64,000 nt of DNA, from the NCBI RefSeq assembly GCF_900092025.1, contig NZ_FLTX01000006.1:1-64000 (forward strand), given 5' to 3'. Positions 61,643 to 64,000 of this stretch are shown here, piece by piece. Position 1 is the stretch's first letter. Every line of letters starts with the position of its first letter. The notes under the pieces are model-generated. The model was not told the DNA's origin. It saw only the letters and a program-made list of their open reading frames with translations, and ran no database searches. This DNA comes from Xanthomonas bromi. GTDB taxonomy: Bacteria; Pseudomonadota; Gammaproteobacteria; Xanthomonadales; Xanthomonadaceae. The translations under genes were made by a program, and so were the position numbers.

Positions 61643-62710
61643 ATGCGCAGGCCCACCATCAAAGATGTCGCCGAACGCGCCAAGGTCTCGTTGAAGACCG
61701 TGTCGCGGGTGATCAACAACGAGCCATCGGTGATGCAGGCCACGCGTGCGCGCGTGTTGCGCGCCATCGCCGATCTCGACTACGAACCGGATCCGTCTGC
61801 GCGCAATCTGCGCAGCGGCACGCCGTTCGTGATCGGCCTGGTGTACGACAACCCCAACCCGTACCACATCATCGGCATCCAGAACGGCGTGCTGGCCGCG
61901 TGTCGCGAAACCGGCTTCGGCTTGCAGATCCATCCCTGCGATTCCACCTCGCCGTTGTTGGCCGAAGAACTGGCCGAATGGGTGCAGCGCTCGCGTCTGG
62001 CCGGTGTGGTGTTGACCGCGCCGATGTCCGAACGCCCGGAGTTGTTGGCCGGGCTGGCGGCGCGCGGCATCAAGAGCGTGCGCATCATCGCCGCCACCGA
62101 TGATCCCGGTGACGGCCCGTGCGTGCATATCGACGACCGTGCTGCCGCCTATGAAATCACCGAGCATCTGATCCAGCTCGGCCATCAGCGCATCGGTTTC
62201 CTGTGGGGCGGCCCGCAGCATCGCTCCAGCGGTGAGCGCTACGCCGGCTACGAAGCCGCGCTGAAGGATTACGGCATCAACCTGGACAAGCACCTGGTCA
62301 TCCCGGGCGACTACACCTTCGACGATGGTTTCCGTGGTGCGCGCCGGCTGCTCTCGCTGCGCGAGCCGCCCACCGCCATCTTCGGCAGCAACGACGAGAT
62401 CGCTGCAGGCGTGTTGGCGGCAGCCAAGTCCATCGGCATGAACGTGCCGTATGAATTGTCGATCGCCGGGTTCGAAGACAGCCCGTTCTCGCGGCAGTCG
62501 TGGCCGGCATTGACCACCGCCAAGCAGGCCACCGAAGACATTGCCCGGCATGCCGCGCGCTTGTTGATCAGCCAGTTGCGCAGCGATGCCTACGACGACC
62601 AGCCCGCGCAATTGCAGAACCGCGGCTTCGTGCCGCAATTGGTCGTGCGCGGCTCCACCGCGCCGGCGCCCGCCTCCATCGGCAAACCCCTCCTCCCCGA
62701 ATCCGCCTGA
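61643..62710 (+). CDS. nagR: LacI-family repressor NagR
   Basis: A 355-residue LacI regulator. The DNA-binding part is RRPTIKDVAERAKVSLKTVS followed by RVINNEPSV, with hinge YEPDPSARNLRSG. The sugar-binding domain follows, with GLVYDNPNPYHIIGIQNGV, GFLWGGPQHRSSGERYAGY and IFGSNDEIAAGVL. I chose ATG 61643, preceded by ACAAGG; ATG 61613 or 61616 would add about ten residues. It lies 38 bases after nagP and six before nagB-II, so it is within the operon that it presumably represses. Confidence 0.9.
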   Translation: MRRPTIKDVAERAKVSLKTVSRVINNEPSVMQATRARVLRAIADLDYEPDPSARNLRSGTPFVIGLVYDNPNPYHIIGIQNGVLAACRETGFGLQIHPCDSTSPLLAEELAEWVQRSRLAGVVLTAPMSERPELLAGLAARGIKSVRIIAATDDPGDGPCVHIDDRAAAYEITEHLIQLGHQRIGFLWGGPQHRSSGERYAGYEAALKDYGINLDKHLVIPGDYTFDDGFRGARRLLSLREPPTAIFGSNDEIAAGVLAAAKSIGMNVPYELSIAGFEDSPFSRQSWPALTTAKQATEDIARHAARLLISQLRSDAYDDQPAQLQNRGFVPQLVVRGSTAPAPASIGKPLLPESA

Positions 62711-62716
62711 GCCACG

Positions 62717-63745
62717 ATGAGCCTTCCCTCCGAAACCGACACCTTGATGTTCCGCGAAGCGGCGCAGACCGCCGATGTGGTTGCTGCACAGTTCACCCGT
62801 AACGCCAGCACCATCGCCGCGCTTGCGCAGTCGCTGCGCGACACGCCGCCGCCGTTCGTGGTGACCTGCGCGCGTGGCAGTTCCGACCATGCGGCGACCT
62901 ATGCCAAGTATCTGTTCGAAACCCAGCTCGGCATCGTCACTGCCTCTGCGTCGCCGTCGGTGGGCTCGGTGTATGCGGCGCCGCTGCAGTTGCGGGGCGC
63001 GCTGTACATCGTGATTTCGCAATCGGGCAAAAGCCCGGACCTGTTGCGCAATGCCGAAGCCGCCAAGGCCGCCGGCGCGCGCGTGGTCGCCCTGGTCAAC
63101 GTGGAAGACTCGCCGCTGGCGCAACTGGCCGAGGTGGTGATTCCGCTGTGCGCAGGCCCGGAAAAAAGCGTGGCCGCCACCAAGAGCTATCTCGCCTCGC
63201 TGGCCGCGGTGCTGCACCTGGGCGCGGTGTGGAAGAACGACCCGGCGTTGCTTGCCGCGCTCGACGCCTTGCCGCAGCAGTTGCGCAATGCCTGGCAGGC
63301 CGATTGGTCTGCACTCACCGCCGGCTTGGTGCCCGCACACAACTTGTTCGTGCTCGGTCGCGGCCTGGGATTGGGTGCGGCGCAGGAAGCGGCGCTGAAG
63401 TTCAAGGAAACCTGCGGCCTGCATGCCGAAGCCTACAGCTCGGCCGAGGTCAAGCACGGCCCGATGGCCCTGGTGGGGCCGGGCTTCCCGGTGCTGGTAT
63501 TCGCACAGCCCGACGAAACCGGTGCCGGCACCCGCGCACTGGCCGAAGAATTTCGTGCGCGCGGCGCGCAGGTATGGCTGGCCGCGCCCGGTGGCGATTT
63601 GCCGCTGGCAGATGCCGCGCATCCGGCCTGCGCGCCGCTGCTGACCGTGCAAAGCTTCTATCGCGCGATCAACGCACTGGCGCTGCAGCGCGGCAACAAT
63701 CCCGATCTTCCGCCGCATCTGAACAAGGTCACGGAAACCGTCTGA
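62717..63745 (+). CDS. nagB-II: Glucosamine-6-phosphate deaminase NagB-II (SIS-domain)
   Basis: A 342-residue double-SIS protein resembling the isomerase half of GlmS. It has TLMFREAAQTADVVAAQF, the phosphosugar-binding VTCARGSSDHAATYAKYLFE, VISQSGKSPDLLRNAEAAKA, and LGRGLGLGAAQEAALKFKET followed by CGLHAEAYSSAEVKHGPMAL with the Glu/Lys/His of the active site. NagB-II converts GlcN-6-P to fructose-6-P and ammonia and is unrelated to classical NagB. It sits between nagR and nagA in one transcript. Confidence 0.93.
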   Translation: MSLPSETDTLMFREAAQTADVVAAQFTRNASTIAALAQSLRDTPPPFVVTCARGSSDHAATYAKYLFETQLGIVTASASPSVGSVYAAPLQLRGALYIVISQSGKSPDLLRNAEAAKAAGARVVALVNVEDSPLAQLAEVVIPLCAGPEKSVAATKSYLASLAAVLHLGAVWKNDPALLAALDALPQQLRNAWQADWSALTAGLVPAHNLFVLGRGLGLGAAQEAALKFKETCGLHAEAYSSAEVKHGPMALVGPGFPVLVFAQPDETGAGTRALAEEFRARGAQVWLAAPGGDLPLADAAHPACAPLLTVQSFYRAINALALQRGNNPDLPPHLNKVTETV

Positions 63746-63747
63746 TC

Positions 63748-64000
63748 ATGCACGCTCTCACGACTCAGGCACTGTGCAATGTACGCGTGCTCACCGACCA
63801 CGGATTGCAGGAAGGCCTGGTCGTGCTGCTGGCTGGCACGCGGATCCAGGCGATCGTGCCGGCCGACGACGCGCGCGTTGCGCAGGCGCACATGCGCGTG
63901 GATCTGGGCGGCGCCACCTTGTTGCCCGGCTTTATCGACATCCAGGTCAATGGCGGTGGCGGGGTGTTGTTCAACAACGCGCGCGACCTGCAGGCGCTGG
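63748..64000 (+). CDS. nagA: N-acetylglucosamine-6-phosphate deacetylase NagA, 5' part
   Basis: The first 84 codons of nagA are present; the rest lies beyond the window. The start is MHALTTQALCNVRVLTDHGL, followed by the amidohydrolase opening strand and then GATLLPGFIDIQVNGGGGVL, the family's metal-binding entry block (normally GFID followed by H or Q, here Gln as in many NagA proteins). It removes the acetyl group from GlcNAc-6-P to feed NagB-II. It begins two bases after the nagB-II stop. Confidence 0.92.
   Translation, partial: MHALTTQALCNVRVLTDHGLQEGLVVLLAGTRIQAIVPADDARVAQAHMRVDLGGATLLPGFIDIQVNGGGGVLFNNARDLQAL

Overview
The window looks like a chromosomal segment of a Xanthomonas species. 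The evidence is the high GC content, a complete mre/mrd cell-shape cluster, part of an Xcs-type second type II secretion operon, and the characteristic xanthomonad N-acetylglucosamine locus (nagX, nagQ, nagP, nagR, nagB-II, nagA) next to a TonB-dependent receptor. I saw no tRNA, rRNA or CRISPR array. Species assignment is not possible from reading alone.

Layout. 1-1.4 kb is decayed accessory DNA: a frameshifted IS5-family remnant, a truncated gene tail and an alpha/beta-hydrolase remnant. 1.4-4.5 kb holds an H-NS-like protein, a secreted protein whose signal peptide carries an in-frame TGA, and a PfkB-family kinase. 4.7-15.4 kb is the cell-wall block mreB-mreC-mreD-mrdA-rodA-mltB-rlpA-dacC, followed by a convergent LpxR-type lipid A deacylase. 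16.9-21.5 kb has ybeD-lipB-lipA and the tail-specific protease. 22.7-27.5 kb is a tight four-gene run: nadM/Nudix, nadV, a radical SAM protein containing a 7-bp tandem repeat, and a DNA-methyltransferase-like protein with a C-terminal nucleotidyltransferase-like domain. 27.6-33.4 kb carries envelope lipoproteins, an unrecognised secreted protein, a 6-phosphogluconate dehydrogenase, a Gfo/Idh oxidoreductase and a BON protein. 33.6-37.4 kb is a histidine kinase, response regulator and hybrid kinase set. 37.5-40.6 kb has folK, pteridine reductase, an NDUFAF7-like methyltransferase and a VanZ protein. 40.8-42.9 kb is a TonB-dependent receptor with a Zur-box-like site upstream.

43.2-49.1 kb is a decaying type II secretion operon. 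gspG-H-I-J-K-L-M-N are present, but gspC, D, E and F are missing apart from a short scar, the neighbouring 2OG-Fe(II) oxygenase has lost its 5' end, and gspL carries a frameshifting 7-bp duplication. 49.9-64 kb is an amino-sugar and glycan utilisation locus. It runs from outer-membrane receptor through periplasmic GH2 and GH89 glycosidases, the inner-membrane NagX and NagP proteins and the regulators NagQ and NagR to NagB-II and the start of NagA, so it reads as one route from extracellular glycan to fructose-6-phosphate.

A theme across the window is tandem heptanucleotide repeats, which shift the reading frame whenever a unit is gained or lost. They occur in the mreB-mreC gap, three times in the coding tail of mreC, after dacC, inside the radical SAM gene and as the mutation in gspL. 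The most promising undescribed unit is the nadM-nadV-radical SAM-methyltransferase/nucleotidyltransferase cassette with its potentially phase-variable third gene.
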